Source: Tulasnella sp. 424
Lineage: Eukaryota; Basidiomycota; Agaricomycetes; Cantharellales; Tulasnellaceae
Direction of reading: 5' to 3'
Assembly: GCA_019633425.1 (NCBI GenBank)
Contig: WSUB01000009.1
Span: 124,001-188,000, forward strand
DNA length: 64,000 nt
This document shows, piece after piece, positions 45,901 to 58,500 of this stretch (its first letter is position 1; each line of letters starts with the position of its first letter). Below the pieces are notes generated by a model. That model had not been told where the DNA came from. It did not search any database and worked only from the letters and a program-made list of their open reading frames with translations. Both the position numbers and the translations under genes were made by a program.

Positions 45901-46176
45901 AGCATAGTAATAGTCCTACGCTAGATTTACTGGCTTTCAGTTCGAGGTCGCTGGAAGCGTAGTTGTCGTGTCGGCGCCTTCCACGAAATGTACCTTCCTT
46001 ATTGCCGTCGTCAATTATCAAACCCCTCCCCCTCTCTGCATCTGTCCTGTCTCTTTGCGTCTTTGCCCTACATGCCAGACGATTCTTGCCGCAAAATTAG
46101 CCAAGACTGAGCACGTGGGATGAGCATTGCAATCTCGACGCGTCGAGCGTAAACACGGTCCACTCCTCTACCACTT

Positions 46177-49100
46177 ATGCCGCCGTTCAGTAGCCAACCT
46201 CTCATCCATGGCTTCAAAGAACGCGTCGAATCTATAACAAGCTACGGTAAGACAAACCTATTTCTGCATCTGAGAAACATCCTCATTTGACCGGAAAGCG
46301 GACAGGTTGTATCTGGGTACCTCAACCGGCAACCTTCACATCTATGCATTAGCAAAGTCCAATGGTAGGACTGTAAAGGATCCTCGCACCGTGGTCTCTG
46401 TGATTGACCTGATTTTGGTTCTAGATGGTCAACTTGAAGCTGCCTTCGAGGATTGCAAGAAGGGGCTGGGTCGGCGAGCCATCGAGCAGTTGGGGTATAT
46501 CAAAGATGTCAACTCCCTAGTGGTACTCGTTGGTGAATATCTCGCTCTACCATGGACTGATACAGTCTCTAATGCATTGCATTCATTTACCATATATCAC
46601 TAGACGGGGCGGTGACATTATACCCCTCACCAGCCTTCTCTCCACCGACTCTCTTGACGCAGGCCAAAGGGGCACTGTCATTCGGTGTCGACACATCAAT
46701 TCAATACCCTAACGAGCCCTCGGATCCTGCGTCGAATGCCGGGCAAGGGGTGCCGAGCGTCGTCACTCGTCTGGCAGTCGGATGCAAGAGGAAGATCGTC
46801 ATCTACACTTGGAAAGATGGAGAGGCTCAGGAGGTCAAGGTCAGATACCTTAAGACTTGAACGACTGGGTGGAAAATCATTTGACAACTGATGGTGGTCC
46901 TCAGGAACTCAATCTCCCTCATACCCCTCGCGCAGTCGTCTTCTCCACGTCCACCACACTGGTGCTATCGTACACCCAGGCTGACCATGTTTTGCTCAAG
47001 CTCCCGATGATGTCGACGACCGAAATAGCTTTGCCAGCGCCTCCGCCCGCACAAGGATCCACAGGAATAGGCGCTATGGGGATGGGGGCCTTCAGTGGTC
47101 TTGGGGGTTACATGACCCTCGGACTTGGAGCAAAGGCAAAGCCCGCTGTTTACAAGGTGTCTGACGATGGCGAATTTGTCGTGCTCAAGGACGGTGGGAG
47201 CATAGTCTAGCTGGTCTATCTAGTCTCAATCTGACAAGAACTTTTGGCAGCACTCAGCACGTTCTTTTCATCGGAGGGTCACATTAATCGTCCGGGAGGA
47301 CTAGAATGGTCTGGCCCTCCTGACGAGACAGGCGAGTCGACTCTCAGCTGTCGTTGACTCCTGCTCTGACACTTTCATCGGGACTAATCTTAGCTTTCGT
47401 CAAGCCATACATGCTGTCCATCATACCACCAGGATCGATCCCGCTTCCGTCGTCCAAAATACCTGCGACTACTACCCCTGGCGCACCCGCAGCACCGACT
47501 ACATACCAGACACCCTGTATACAAATCGCGTCCTCCCTTTCTCTGTCGACAACGCAAATCGTGCCGTACCCATTCTCTGATGATCCCTCAAATCAGCCGA
47601 AGCCTACGGGTCCTACCACGTCTCCTCCTTCAACTACATCCGTCCGAGTTCTATCAGCCTCCCCTTCGGCCAAGTCCCCTCTTTTCGTGACTTCGACACC
47701 GGTAGACCGAACAGCAGCTGCAGCCGAGGGCACGACAGTCTGGGTTCTTACAATGGCTGATTGGGGCGAACAGATCGACGAACTGGTCGATGCTGGATCT
47801 TATGCCAATGCTCTAACCTTGCTGGATACCCTCGACACAACGGCCTTACCTGACAAAGTGTGTACTCCTACTGCTAATGATGGCTCCTCCTAACTTATCA
47901 TCTCGACCTTCAGGAACAAAGAAAGGCGCACATTCGTGGGTTGCATGCCGCTTCGGTTTTCTCTGAAGGGAAATACATGGAGGCCATCAAGACATTTATC
48001 GATCTAGATATCAATCCCGCCAAAGTCATTGCGCTGTATCCTGAAGCCATTGCTGGCAGACTTTCTGTACCCAGGCAGAAATGGATTGAACTCTACGGGG
48101 GGAAACCACCAAAGAGCGCATCCTCCGACACGGATGACAAACCGCCGACAGCTGCAGGTTCAACAGACGGTTCGACTGCAAACAAGATTGCAGGACAGCT
48201 ACTCGCCGCGGTGGACGCGGTTGTTCCAGCACTTGGAGAGGCCATCCCAACCCTGTCATCTTCCAAGGACGATGACACAAGATCGATCAAGTCGACTACA
48301 GGCGGACCGAGTACCGGAAGCGTGGGCCCTAAAGGGAGAGACAAGACCAAAGGTGAGCTGCGTTCATTGGAAGTGCAACACTCCTTAACGTTTCTCCCTT
48401 CAGACGACTACCAAAGGTCTATCGAGAATTTGTTAGTGTATCTCGGTGACCGCCGCCCGAAGTTTTCCGGAGCCTTGCAAACGTTCGGCATAACGCCAGC
48501 AAAGGCTCCAGAGATGCCCAGCCTGTCAGAAACGTCGGTCGACGAGCTTTTTGCGCTGCCAAATCAACCCCCTCCCTCCCTCATCCCTGAACAACTTTTA
48601 CGTTACGCTCAAATTGTTGACACGGCGCTTTTCAAGTCGTATCTTGTCGTTCGTCCAAGCTTAGTTGGTTCTCTTTGTCGACTGGAAAATTGGTGCGAAG
48701 TGGCCGAGGTGGAGGAGGTTCTTAAGGAGCGAATGGTATGAGAGATAGCGTCTTTTATATGTAGGTGTCACCAATGAGCTCTGACCGACGTCAACTTGTC
48801 TAGAAATTCTCGGAGCTTATTGATTTGTACAAGACAAAGAAGATGCACGAGAAAGCGCTTTCGCTGTTGAAAGAGTGCGTCTGCATTCGTAGCCTGCTTG
48901 AACCCGATTGTTTTGATTAATCTGTCCTTTAGTCTCAGCGAAGATGAAGATGACCCACGCGAGAAAGTCGATCCAATGGCCCTCTATTTACAACGGCTGA
49001 ATGTCCAGTATCTTTCTCTTATATTCAAGTGGACGAATTGGGTACTGGAACTTTGTCCCGAACGCGGCCTTCAGGTATGAATTTTCTCAAATTCGAAAGT

Positions 49101-50247
49101 TTGAGTGTCTCATACATGTCGTTTAGATATTTACGTCGGATGAAGTTGACTTCCCGACCAAAGATGTCGCAACATATCTGGCTGGGCGAGACCTTAATCT
49201 CTGCGCTCGGTATGTTGAGTATCTGATGGAGGAAAAGCACGAGGAAAGCGCCCTTTTCCACAACTGGTTGGCAGAAATCTACCTTGATTTGACAACCGCG
49301 GCCATGAATCGCAATGATTCGAGTATGTGGTTTACTAATGAGGCGATACACAATGCTGACCATCTCCCAGCTGCTCAGAAGGAAGTTTACGGCCGATTGC
49401 TTCAATTCCTGGACACCTCAACGCATTATGAAGTGGACAGAGTCTTTGCTCGTTTGCCTTCTGACCGTAAGTTTGAACCCCCTGTACAAGCCTGCCCATC
49501 ACTTACATTCCCGTTTCAGGCTATTTCGAGGCAAGGGCTATCCTTTTGGGCCGACTTGGTAAACATGAAGCGGCATTGGACATATATGTCAACCGCCTCA
49601 ATGATTACTCCGCCGCGGAGAAGTGAGTCCCTCCGCAGGACTTTCCTCGCAGAATCTCAATCTGCGTCTCTTTCAGCTATTGCAAACGAGTATATCAAGC
49701 GGAGCCTGACCCCAAAGGTGTTTTCCTCATCCTTCTTCGCATCTACCTACGGCCGTCGAGTGTCGGAGGTCAAGCAACCTCCTTAGCGCAGGCCCTGGAC
49801 TTGATCTCAAGGCACTCGCCACGGCTAGACTCGGCTGAAGCACTTCAGCTCCTCCCTCCCTTGGTGAATGCCTCCGACGTACGGAACTTCTTACACGAAG
49901 CTCTCAAAACTCCCAAAGTGGACACCCGCATTGCTAGAGAGCTATGGAAAGCGCGCGAGCACCAAGTTGATCGTAAATTGATGCTACTACAGTCAAGACG
50001 AGTCAAGATCTCGGATACTCGCATGTTAGTTCCATCTTTGCGTCCCGTTCTCCAGCTCTGTCATCTCATACCTTGTTCCAGATGTCCGCAGTGCCTGAAG
50101 CGACTGGGGAACAGTGTGATCGCAGTCCATCCACCGAGGTTAGTTGAAAATATTCTGAATACTTACGACGTCTCACAATACTTTTCCAGGGGGGAGGTCA
50201 CTCATTATCAGTGCCGGGAAGCTTTCGTCAAACGCAATGGATCGTAG
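46177..50247 (+). CDS. VPS39: HOPS/vacuolar fusion subunit VPS39 (Vam6)
   Basis: A long multi-exon gene. It begins MPPFSSQPLIHGFKERVESI and continues after intron 1 with ADRLYLGTSTGNLHIYAL, the first blade of a citron-homology beta-propeller (RAIEQLGYIKDVNSLVVL, LAVGCKRKIVIYTW). The clathrin-repeat-like middle includes VFSEGKYMEAIKTFIDLDIN with KVIALYPEAIAGRL. The C-terminal Vps39_2 zinc motif is CPQCLKRLG...HPPRGEVTHYQC, assembled over two introns (acceptors near 50082 and 50190). VPS39 tethers late endosomes and vacuoles and contacts Ypt7. Disordered Pro/Ser/Thr inserts (47430-47720, 48110-48340) lengthen it. The stop is at 50245-50247. Internal exon ends in 48740-49800 were not all verified. 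Confidence 0.88.
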
Positions 50248-50305
50248 TGCTTCTATAGTGATAGATAATACAAGGATCTACGCAATACGAATGTCCTCTA
50301 GCTTC

Positions 50306-51708
50306 TCATAGCCTTGCATTCAGCGTTGGTGATTGCGCTGCTTGTTGATCCATAACCCATTGGGCGATAGCGTCCACGAGGCCGGTTATCTCCATCTCAG
50401 TGTTGCCAGCATGTATGCATATCCTAACGCGATCCTGCCCCTTGGGAACAGTCGGCCAGGTGATAGGACGAGCTAGATATCCTTTCCTCTGCAGATGAGA
50501 CGCCAAGAGACGAGGCTTGGATGTCATGAGAGGTATGATGGGCGAGGCTGGGCAGTCTGGCGACTGTACGATGAGACAAGTTGTTCGTGGAATAGACAGG
50601 AGGGCCACCGGAACGCGAGTTGTTAATTGCACTATCCTTTCGACAAAACTAGTGCAGAGGGTTCGAACTTGGCGGCTAAGCTAGACAGGTACATCAGCTT
50701 TGAGAAAACAGCGCGTGGAAGATAAAACAGGTACCTCTTCGGAAGTTCCATCTTCAAGCAAATCGAACGAACAACCGATTGAAATGACGTTGGAGTGGCT
50801 AAGCGCCGTTGTGAAGATTAAGGACCGTGCATAGTTACATAGGTAACTGCGAACCAATGGGCTGCAAATTACCACCGCTAATAGTTCCAACATCAGCTTT
50901 ATATTTTATATGATAAACGCGTTAAGCGAGGCATACCTCCATTGCTTGCCAACGCTTTTCCAAACGTATGCAATCTGATGGGGATACGGTCTTCCAATCC
51001 GAGTGACGCGACTAACCCCCTGCCTTTAGGCCCATATAGACCTGTCGCGTGGGCTTCGTCGAGTATGATGAACCCGTTACCACGAGGAAGAGTCTTCTCC
51101 ACCAGATCGACCATCTCGCGAAGTGGGGCGAAATCTCCATCCATGGAGTAGAGGGTCTCCGCCCCAACGAAGACTGTGGTCTCCCCAGTCCTCACACCTT
51201 CGTGCGTGGTAAGAGCTTCTTTAAGCTTCATCTCGAGTGATTCGAGATCGTTGTGGTCGAATGTCCAGACCTGTTCGCGGGCTCTCGAAGAACGACATCC
51301 ATCCCAAACCGACGCATGTATGAGACTGTCTATGATGACAATGTCTCCTGGTTGAGGTAAGGCGGCGAAGAGCGCAACATTCGCGTCAAACCCCGAGTTG
51401 AATAACAAAGCCGCTGACCCGTTGAAAAAGTCTTTGAGGCGCGTCTCGAGCGCGACGTGTGCGGCTGTGTTTCCGTCCAGCAGTCTGGACCCTCCCGACC
51501 CTAGGATTAGCTCCGTGCGGGATAGTTTTTCCAAGAAGTTCCGGCGGAGCGTGGTATTAGTAGAGAGAGACAAGTAATCATTGGAAGAGAAGTCGACGAG
51601 CGCTGTTCCATCTTCGGCCGAAGGGGGTTGGTCGACGCGGCGGAGAATGGATCGGGAAGCCCGCGAATCCAAGGACTCTGCAATTCTCCTTTCGAGAGCT
51701 GTCACCAT
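50306..51708 (-). CDS. Alpha-oxoamine synthase (8-amino-7-oxononanoate synthase-like)
   Basis: The first exon runs from ATG 51708 (MVTALERRIAESLDSRASRS) to 50937, then exons from 50877 downwards to the stop at 50306. PLP-fold landmarks: DFSSNDYLSLS, LGSGGSRLLDGNTAAHVALE, LLFNSGFDANVALFAALPQP, DSLIHASVWDG, IILDEAHATGLYGPKGRGL and the Schiff-base lysine in HTFGKALASNGGAVV, the last rebuilt across an intron. The C-terminus LARPITWPTVPKGQDRVRIC fits BioF/AONS. AONS joins pimeloyl thioester and alanine in biotin synthesis; some fungal homologues act in secondary metabolism (FUM8 type). No biotin partner gene is adjacent. Divergent from POP5, with 183 bases between start codons. Confidence 0.8.
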
Positions 51709-51891
51709 TGACTTTGGGCGAGCTTCTAGTAGCAATCGAAGCTTCCGATATTTGCTGCCGTCAGGAGAAAACAAGTCATCTTAAAAGTTCCTCGTAGAGA
51801 CTAGGTCCCTTACTCACGCGAAGTAAACGGCCTTCACCTTATTATCACATCGGTCTCGGTTTTCAGCTTTCAACCACTGTTCTCTGCTTGG

Positions 51892-52588
51892 ATGGTCCGT
51901 TTCAAAGTGAGTCTCTGAGGAAGCCCCGCTATCTCAACCTCTGACGGCCCGTATTCATAGAACAGGTGGCTTTTAGTAGAGTTTCTTCCATCCGGGGGAC
52001 GGTTGTTACCTGAGCCAGAGTCCAACAATGATCCCGACACCACTAACATTCGAGACGCAATTCGGGAAAGCGTTATACAAAACTTTGGCGAAAGTGGCTG
52101 GGGATCAGTTGGGGATTCACTATATGGTAGGTCTTTGAAAAACCACCTACCTTCTCATACTGATAGGGAGTGGCAGTCAAGTACTATTCACCTACGACAA
52201 AGATCTGTATCATCCGGGTAGCTCGAGACCACCATCGTATCGCATGGGGTGCTATTACTTTGATCACCGAGCTTCGAAATCAACCATGTATCCCACATGT
52301 TATCCATGTTTCTGGTGAGCGAGCGCCATAATCCAGACACAAACTTTTCCGAGCTGAAACGACCGTTCGCTCCGCAGGGACCCTTAAAAAGGTGCAATTG
52401 GCCGCTATTCAATACAACCGGGTATTGGTGGCCAAGCTCAAGGCACGTTCAAGTGAGTTCGCATGTCTACCAAATCTTTGTGCAATGCGATTGATAGTTT
52501 GACTCCCGAAGATGAAGAAAAACAAAAGCAGTTGACCGACTACCTCGAGAAAAGTGACAAAGACATAAATGCCATCGACGCTGCATGA
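51892..52588 (+). CDS. POP5: RNase P/MRP protein subunit POP5
   Basis: Exons 51892-51906, 51961-52126, 52177-52314, 52378-52452 and 52512-52588 give 156 residues. Key blocks: MVRFKNRWLLVEFL (split by intron 1 after a 15-nt exon), DAIRESVIQNFGESGWGSVG, VKYYSPTTKICIIRVARDHH, WGAITLIT and HVSGTLKKVQLAAIQYNRV, all hallmarks of POP5. It is a small RNA-binding subunit shared by RNase P and RNase MRP and needed for tRNA and rRNA processing. The last exon, a Lys/Glu-rich tail ending INAIDAA, uses the acceptor cgaag, the least certain join. It ends 38 bases before the GUP1 stop on the other strand. Confidence 0.88.
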
Positions 52589-52626
52589 AAACGATATGTG
52601 ATGGTATTCCCAAACCCAGGTCTGTA

Positions 52627-54950
52627 TTAACACCGGCGATATATTCCGCGACGCATTTCCTCCTCCCTGTAGAGTAGAAGCGAAAGTAAAACATCGATGA
52701 TGAGAGTCCCGTAGGTAGGAGCGACAACCAAGGCGTACCGATACTCAAACATCACCTGAACCGCAACGAATAAACAAACGCAGGCGAACCCCACGAATTG
52801 CAAACCTGCGGAAGTAATCAGTCTTGATTCGTACCGCGTGTGATCAGTAGCTACCTACCTTGCCAAGAGCCGAAAAGTTGCTCCGCGAGATACTTAGTGC
52901 CAGATATGCCCACGACGAATCCGACAAGGTTTGCAGCCATCATCATCAAAATGTTGAAGACTCCGCCGATTGCGCTAATATGACGATACCACGGCTCCTG
53001 GGAATACTGTAAAGAGGAATCAGTTGAGGCACTGGAAATTTTGCAAAAGCAAACTGAGCTGTACCTTCGAGGGAGGAAGCAATTGGCGTGCCGTCATCTC
53101 AGGGATGACGAAAAGGCTGATCAGCCACCCCCAAGTCAAGAGTCTTAGTGAAAGATCATGCCAGAGTGCCACAAACGTGAACACGGCAAGTGTCGACAAG
53201 ATTGGCCTGGTCGATCCTCCAACGGGTATGTACAGATACCTGCATGCAAGCCATAAATCAGGAGATCCGCTAAGCCACAGAGACGCGGGGCCTGGAGACA
53301 ATAATGCACCTTACGACCCATAAGTTATAACTTCTATGCCAACTTCTCCAGAACCCGAGTACTGAATAGTTGTTTGCCATGCAGCGAACCATGTTTTCGG
53401 GAGCGTCCATCCCATCTGCTAGCGCCCACAAACGGAAGAAACGCCACGGGATCAAGAGCTACTCGTCACAAAGGGCGTGAGTACGGTGTGATACTGTTTC
53501 TGAAATGCCTCGCACACCTTAAGCCATATGATGATCAGATTCCAGAAGCCAACCATGCTAATCTCTGCCGGTGAGAGGCCCTGCCAAGAGCCTGTGTCCT
53601 TCATGGCAACGACCCACATGTAGTGCAAAATGAGCTCCATTGTTAATATGCACACGAGAAAGCGCACGAAATATTGCATGATGTCTCGGAAGGGAATCCG
53701 GACAGGCTGGCGCATCTGGATGAATAACAATAATAATGACAATCAGAGTCGAATGGATAACCTGGGAAGAGTACGAACCTGCCAAATAAAGTTATTAAAC
53801 GTCATGATAGGCCCGGCAATGTAAAGAGGTGGGTAGATTGTATAAGCTAGATAATTGAGGAACGAGTAGTCTCCGTCCGAATGAGGCATGACGACTCTGT
53901 CCTTCTCGTTGCGCGGTTCGAGCTATTTTATATAGCGTGAGCAAGGGAGTTGATCTCATTGCGGGCGTACTCACCGCCGCAGGTGGACGCTTCGTACAAG
54001 CCCAGTAGTAATCCATGCTGAACGATATTAGGCGCAACATTGTGATATTGAAGGTCACATTCCATCGAGGGTACGCGCCCCTCACACTGTCCTAGTCAGA
54101 CGAGTCAGTTTTCACATTGAATTGAGGGAATCTATCACGTACCAAGAATGCTAGACTTGGGTGAAGCGCAGCAAACTTGTACCCATCATAAATTTCGTTT
54201 AGAAAGATGACAGCGACGTTTAACGTCCAGATTGCAGCAGGTGCAAAGGCTTTAGCTCCGAGCCGCTTAGTAACCCAGTAATTCAAGGAAAGGATGAGCA
54301 AAATCTTGATCATGCTTGAGCCATGAAGACCGCCGAGGACGAGTAGAGAGACGATCGCCGAAAACGCGATACGACTCGAATTTGGCAAACTTGATGCACG
54401 GGATACAAGCGAGTATAATTTGTTCGTTGCTAAATGGCCAATGGAGAGGAGAGCCAAGGCTGGGATGTTGTCGCGGAAGGACCGGTATTGCCGGTCACTG
54501 TTGTCCTGGATTGCAGCCCAATCGTGAGGAACCGTATTCCTTGCCACAGGAAGCTGGAACTCACCACCTGTCTTCCTCCTATCCACCCAGGAGAGAGCCG
54601 GCGATGATACTGGATGTACTTCGGGTGCGTTGCTGGGACAGAAGAAGGGAACTCGATCCCTGGTCAGCTTGCGACAGCGATGCACCTGCCAACACCTGCT
54701 GCTCACGTTGGCTCAATTCAACCGGTATTTTGACGAGAAGTGGCACCGCAATAATAAAGACGATTAAATAGAAGATAAATTCGGGGGTATTCCATCGTGG
54801 AGGTGGGCGGGGTGGTAGGTCGTATCTTGGTTTGGAGGAGGTCGGCGTCTCAATGGTCAAAGCCACGATACCGCGATGTCGTGGCGGCTTCTCCTCGCCC
54901 TCGATGCCAGTATGCGGTTCTCGCTCGTTTGGAGATGTGATTTTGTGCAT
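52627..54950 (-). CDS. GUP1: GUP1-type MBOAT membrane O-acyltransferase
   Basis: Multi-exon minus-strand gene from ATG 54950 ([15 protein letters not shown]; an in-frame ATG at about 54992 is possible) to a stop at 52627-52629. An N-terminal single helix ([16 protein letters not shown]) and lumenal part are followed by repeated hydrophobic helices. Diagnostic stretches: [48 protein letters not shown] and [20 protein letters not shown] with the catalytic His, ending [20 protein letters not shown], whose last part comes from a small 3' exon. In yeast Gup1 remodels GPI-anchor lipids by adding C26 acyl chains in the ER. The same reaction is expected here. Confidence 0.9.
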
Positions 54951-55121
54951 TTCGATTCTGATTTGCGGTGGTCCGTTCGATGTCATGTCATGGATCAAGT
55001 CCAAACTTGAATATCGCCGCTTTGTGCGAACTAGCACGGCGTTTCACGAGTCTAAATCCTGACCAGCCCTTGCCTACCACATACCCTATTCTCTCGCCAA
55101 TACAAGCTATTCTCAATAATT

Positions 55122-56031
55122 ATGTCTGATTGGGGTGAGACGTCCTTTCTCGAAGTGCATTTCATAGCCTAATTATCTCTGTAGACGCGTCCGACGGCGA
55201 TGCTGCTGCCCCAAGCAAGGTCCCTGCACCAGCCCCTAAACCACCAGTAAAGAAGAAGTGGGCTGACGAGGACGAAGAGGAAAAAGAAGTTGCGGTATGT
55301 CGCTTACTACTTCATTTGCTCTGCAAGTCTAAACCCCTCGCGTTTCCACAAAGAGCGATTGGGAAGCCTCAGAGTCAGAAGAGGAAGTTAAACCTCCACC
55401 AAAGAAGCCCGCGGTCAAATCTGCAGCTGCACCTGCACCGAAAAAGAACACGAAAGCTCTGAAGCAAGCAATAGCTAAGAAAAAGGAGGATGAATCTGGA
55501 GATACGGAGGATGATATGCTCGACCCCGCGATCAAGAAGCGTATCGAACGAGAACGCGAACTCGAAGCAGACTTGAAGAATGCATCGGACTTGCTTGGGA
55601 GCACTAAAATTGGTATGCGTGTGTTGCAGGGTTGATTGATTATAGAAGCTAACCCTCCAACCGCCACAGGCTCGGCAACAGCTCTCGAAGACATTCTGAA
55701 AGCCAATCCCAAGACGAAGGAAGAGTTTGTCAAACTGTCGAATGATATAACAGAAGTAGTTGTCAAACGGCTCCAGAACAAACCTTTGTATGCGGCATTC
55801 GTCGAGCACCATGCGAAGGAGCTGGCTCGGCCACTCAAGGATGTCGACGTCCGGAAGGTTGCAAGCGGGCTCACGGCACTTTCAAATGAGAAGCAGAGGG
55901 AATTGAAGGAAGCCGGCAAGAAGAAGAAGGCTAAACCAGTATTGGGGTCCGTTAAGCAGGCGAAGAATGACGTAAGGGCATACGACGAAGCTCTGGACGA
56001 CTTCGGCAACGAGCCCGATGATTTCATGTAG
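55122..56031 (+). CDS. HCR1: Translation initiation factor eIF3 subunit j (Hcr1)
   Basis: Exons 55122-55134, 55185-55294, 55354-55612 and 55670-56031 give 247 residues. The family start MSDWDASD is split by intron 1. Next come WADEDEEEK, SDWEASESEEE, Lys/Pro/Ala repeats, LDPAIKKRIERERELEADLK and NASDLLG. The conserved C-terminal helical part is KEEFVKLSNDITEVVVKRLQ, YAAFVEHHAKELARPLKDVD and VRKVASGLTALSNEKQREL, ending with the acidic DDFGNEPDDFM. eIF3j binds the 40S decoding centre and helps subunit recruitment and recycling. Divergent from GUP1 and convergent with PWP1, only about 80 bases separating the stops. Confidence 0.92.
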
Positions 56032-56109
56032 TTAACGAGTTCATAATATGCGCAATAATATCTGTACCTTGTATCTCTACTGGTCTAGGTATTGATCCGA
56101 TGACTGCCG

Positions 56110-58079
56110 TTACGCCTCATCATCGCTATCATCCTCAGCATCGTCCGCCAACCCAATTACGTCCCTGTCACGGTGCCTCCATTCTCGCTTCGGAAGCTTA
56201 TCTTCGAGGGCATCCTTCACGCCTGACTTAACTCCTACATCCCAGATCTGCAGCTTGGCCTCCGAGCCGGCAGCAGCCAGTGTAAGCGGGTCGTCGGGAG
56301 ACCAAGTCACGGAGAAAACCTTTCCCTAGAAATGAAACACGTCGACACATAGCTCGTAATTTGTCCCGTCGGTAGATACGACGGTACATACCACTTCAAG
56401 GTTTCTGGAAGTCAGCATCTTAACTCGCGTTGCGCCTTGCTCCTCCGTCACATTCCACAGTTTGACGAAGTTATCAGTACCACCAGTCGCAATGAGCCCA
56501 CGAACGTGAGGGTTGATGTCCAGTCCAGACGCGGCACCGTCGTGAGCTTGGATGGTGAACCGGGCCGTGGTCTCCTTGCTCAAGTCTGAGGGCAAGGTTC
56601 GAGCGTCATAGTATAGTACAAGCCCATTCTCGAGAGAAACCTGAAAAGCCGAGTTGGCACCAAGTTCCATCGAGGCAAGCAAAGTCAAGCGAAAGGACAT
56701 ACATAGAATGAATGGCTATCCCAAGGATCCCATTTTAGCGCCTCTACGTCCGATGGTAATCGGGCTCCGAACCCAGACGTTGGCGAGCGCGAATCGAACG
56801 TCCGCACCGTCCGATCATAACTTCCAGTCAAAAGCACTGTAGGCTCGACTCGATTCCACTGCACGGCCTGGACCTTGTCCTGGTGCAAATCAAAGCTGCG
56901 GATTGCCGCCGAGTTCAGCTCCCGACTGAGGTCCCACAACTTCACCGTTTTGTCGGCAGATGCTGAAGCTAGCAAGTTCCGATGGGATCGATTCCAGGAG
57001 AGCCCTAGAACAGCATCAATATGGTAATCCGGGTTTGCTTTTGGCTTTCGACGTTTCCGCTCCTTCTTTTTTGTCGGTGAAGATGAGAGTATTGGGGCAC
57101 CAGTTTCGTCTCTTGTCTTGTTCTTTGGGTCGCCCAGAAGGGCGTCTGGGAATGTCGACTCGATCACGTCCAGAGACCAAATCTCGATGTCGGGGTCCAG
57201 AGTACCGACGGCGATGTAATTTCCGGTCTTGCTGTCGGCAGTCGATGAAGACGGCGGATAGTCGAGCCACTCGAGGCAGACGGGGAATGATGGAAGGAGG
57301 ATATCATGATGGGCATAGAGATTGTCTTCAGACTCGTCGTAAACATAGATTTCAAGAGAAGAGACGTGATCTTCTGTTTTTGCAGTAACGATGAGGTTAT
57401 CGGAGGGGCGAATTTCTAATTCCTGAGCTTCTTCCTCATCCTCCTGATAAAAATGAGTCGGTCAGCCATGTCTTTCTTAGTATTCCTTCTGTGATTGCGT
57501 ACATCGTGCAGTGTGATATATGGATCCTCGGCATTATCTGCGTAGTATGATAGTCCCTTTATGTTGCTGAAGATGTTGGTACCTTGGGTCTGACGTCAGA
57601 AGGAAGACTGGCAATCTGGTGGGGAAGCATACCACTCGTTGGTTGCTCCTCATCGTAGTCATCTAGATTATACTCCGCGAGCTCGTCGTCGCGATCCATA
57701 GTGTCTTCTTTGGACTTCTTTTGCCTTTTATCCTTTTCATCCGATTCTTCTTTCATGTCCACGTCCCCTTCATCAGCACTGGCCTTGTCATCTCTTTGCT
57801 CAGCAGGTTGTCAGCTCGGGGGAAGACCCAGACTCGAGTCCGCCAGGCTCACTCAATAACTTCTTCGGTTTCTTCTGCATCGCTTGAGATGTCCTTAAAA
57901 TCTTCGGCAGCAGCATTAGCCTCGTCCAGTTCCGCTTTCGCCTCGTCTATGTTGAGCTGGGCGATGGCGCTAATCCGCTCCAGTTCCTTCTCGTCCACTT
58001 CGTACGTATGAGGATGGGCAGCCGCCACCCCTCTTGCGACCCATGCGGTACATGATATCAGGCCCTTAATGCCGGACAT
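56110..58079 (-). CDS. PWP1: Periodic tryptophan protein 1 (PWP1), WD40
   Basis: Reads from ATG 58079 (MSGIKGLISCTAWVARGVAA) to the stop at 56110. The N-terminal acidic segment includes YEVDEKELERISAIAQLNID and DRDDELAEYNLDDYDEE. WD repeats follow: VCLEWLDYPP, IAVGTLDPDIEIWSLDV, VLGLSWNRSHRNLLASASAD with KTVKLWDL, VQAVQWNRVEPTVLLTGSYD, GLIATGGTDNFVKLWNV and VTWSPDDPLTLAAAGSEAK with LQIWDV. The C-terminus is acidic (DDAEDDSDDEA). PWP1 is a nucleolar factor for 60S ribosome assembly and rDNA transcription. Exons are joined by short introns near 57440-57500, 57550-57590 and 56700; small exon ends were not all fixed. Confidence 0.9.
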
Positions 58080-58500
58080 TGGGCGTTAGAGAGCTTAGTG
58101 GAGGGAAAGCCGGAAGTCGAGGGGTCAAATTTCAGCGTATGGTCCAATTTGTTCGGCTCAAGCGCCCAAATACCCCAAACCAAGTATCATCAGCAACCAT
58201 AAAACCATACTCATTTCTAGAGAAACCGAAGCTGTACATGTTTTAGTATTTTATAGAGCTAGTCAAAAGAAGGAGGCGAGAACCGGAACGAAACATAAAA
58301 GTACAAGACTCTACCCGAGTCAACAGCCAAAAACCCCTAGAAAGTCCGGGAGGTGGAACGAAGCGAAGTCGAAGATCGAATCAAGGGCGCAAAGAATAGA
58401 TACGAAAAGACGTGTATCCGCAAATAAAGAAAGGATGAGGTTCGAAGGATTAGTGTAAGGATACCAAATAGCGGGAGAAGGGAATGGAATATATGGGAGC
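58080..58500. other. Gap between PWP1 start and CCCH gene stop
   Basis: About 420 bases: the PWP1 promoter and the 3' end of the neighbouring minus-strand gene. Nothing else recognised. Confidence 0.4.

Noticed and set aside
50681..50893. Separate small gene on the minus strand
   Set aside because: It is an internal exon of the oxoamine synthase (AVVICSPLVRSYLCNYARS).
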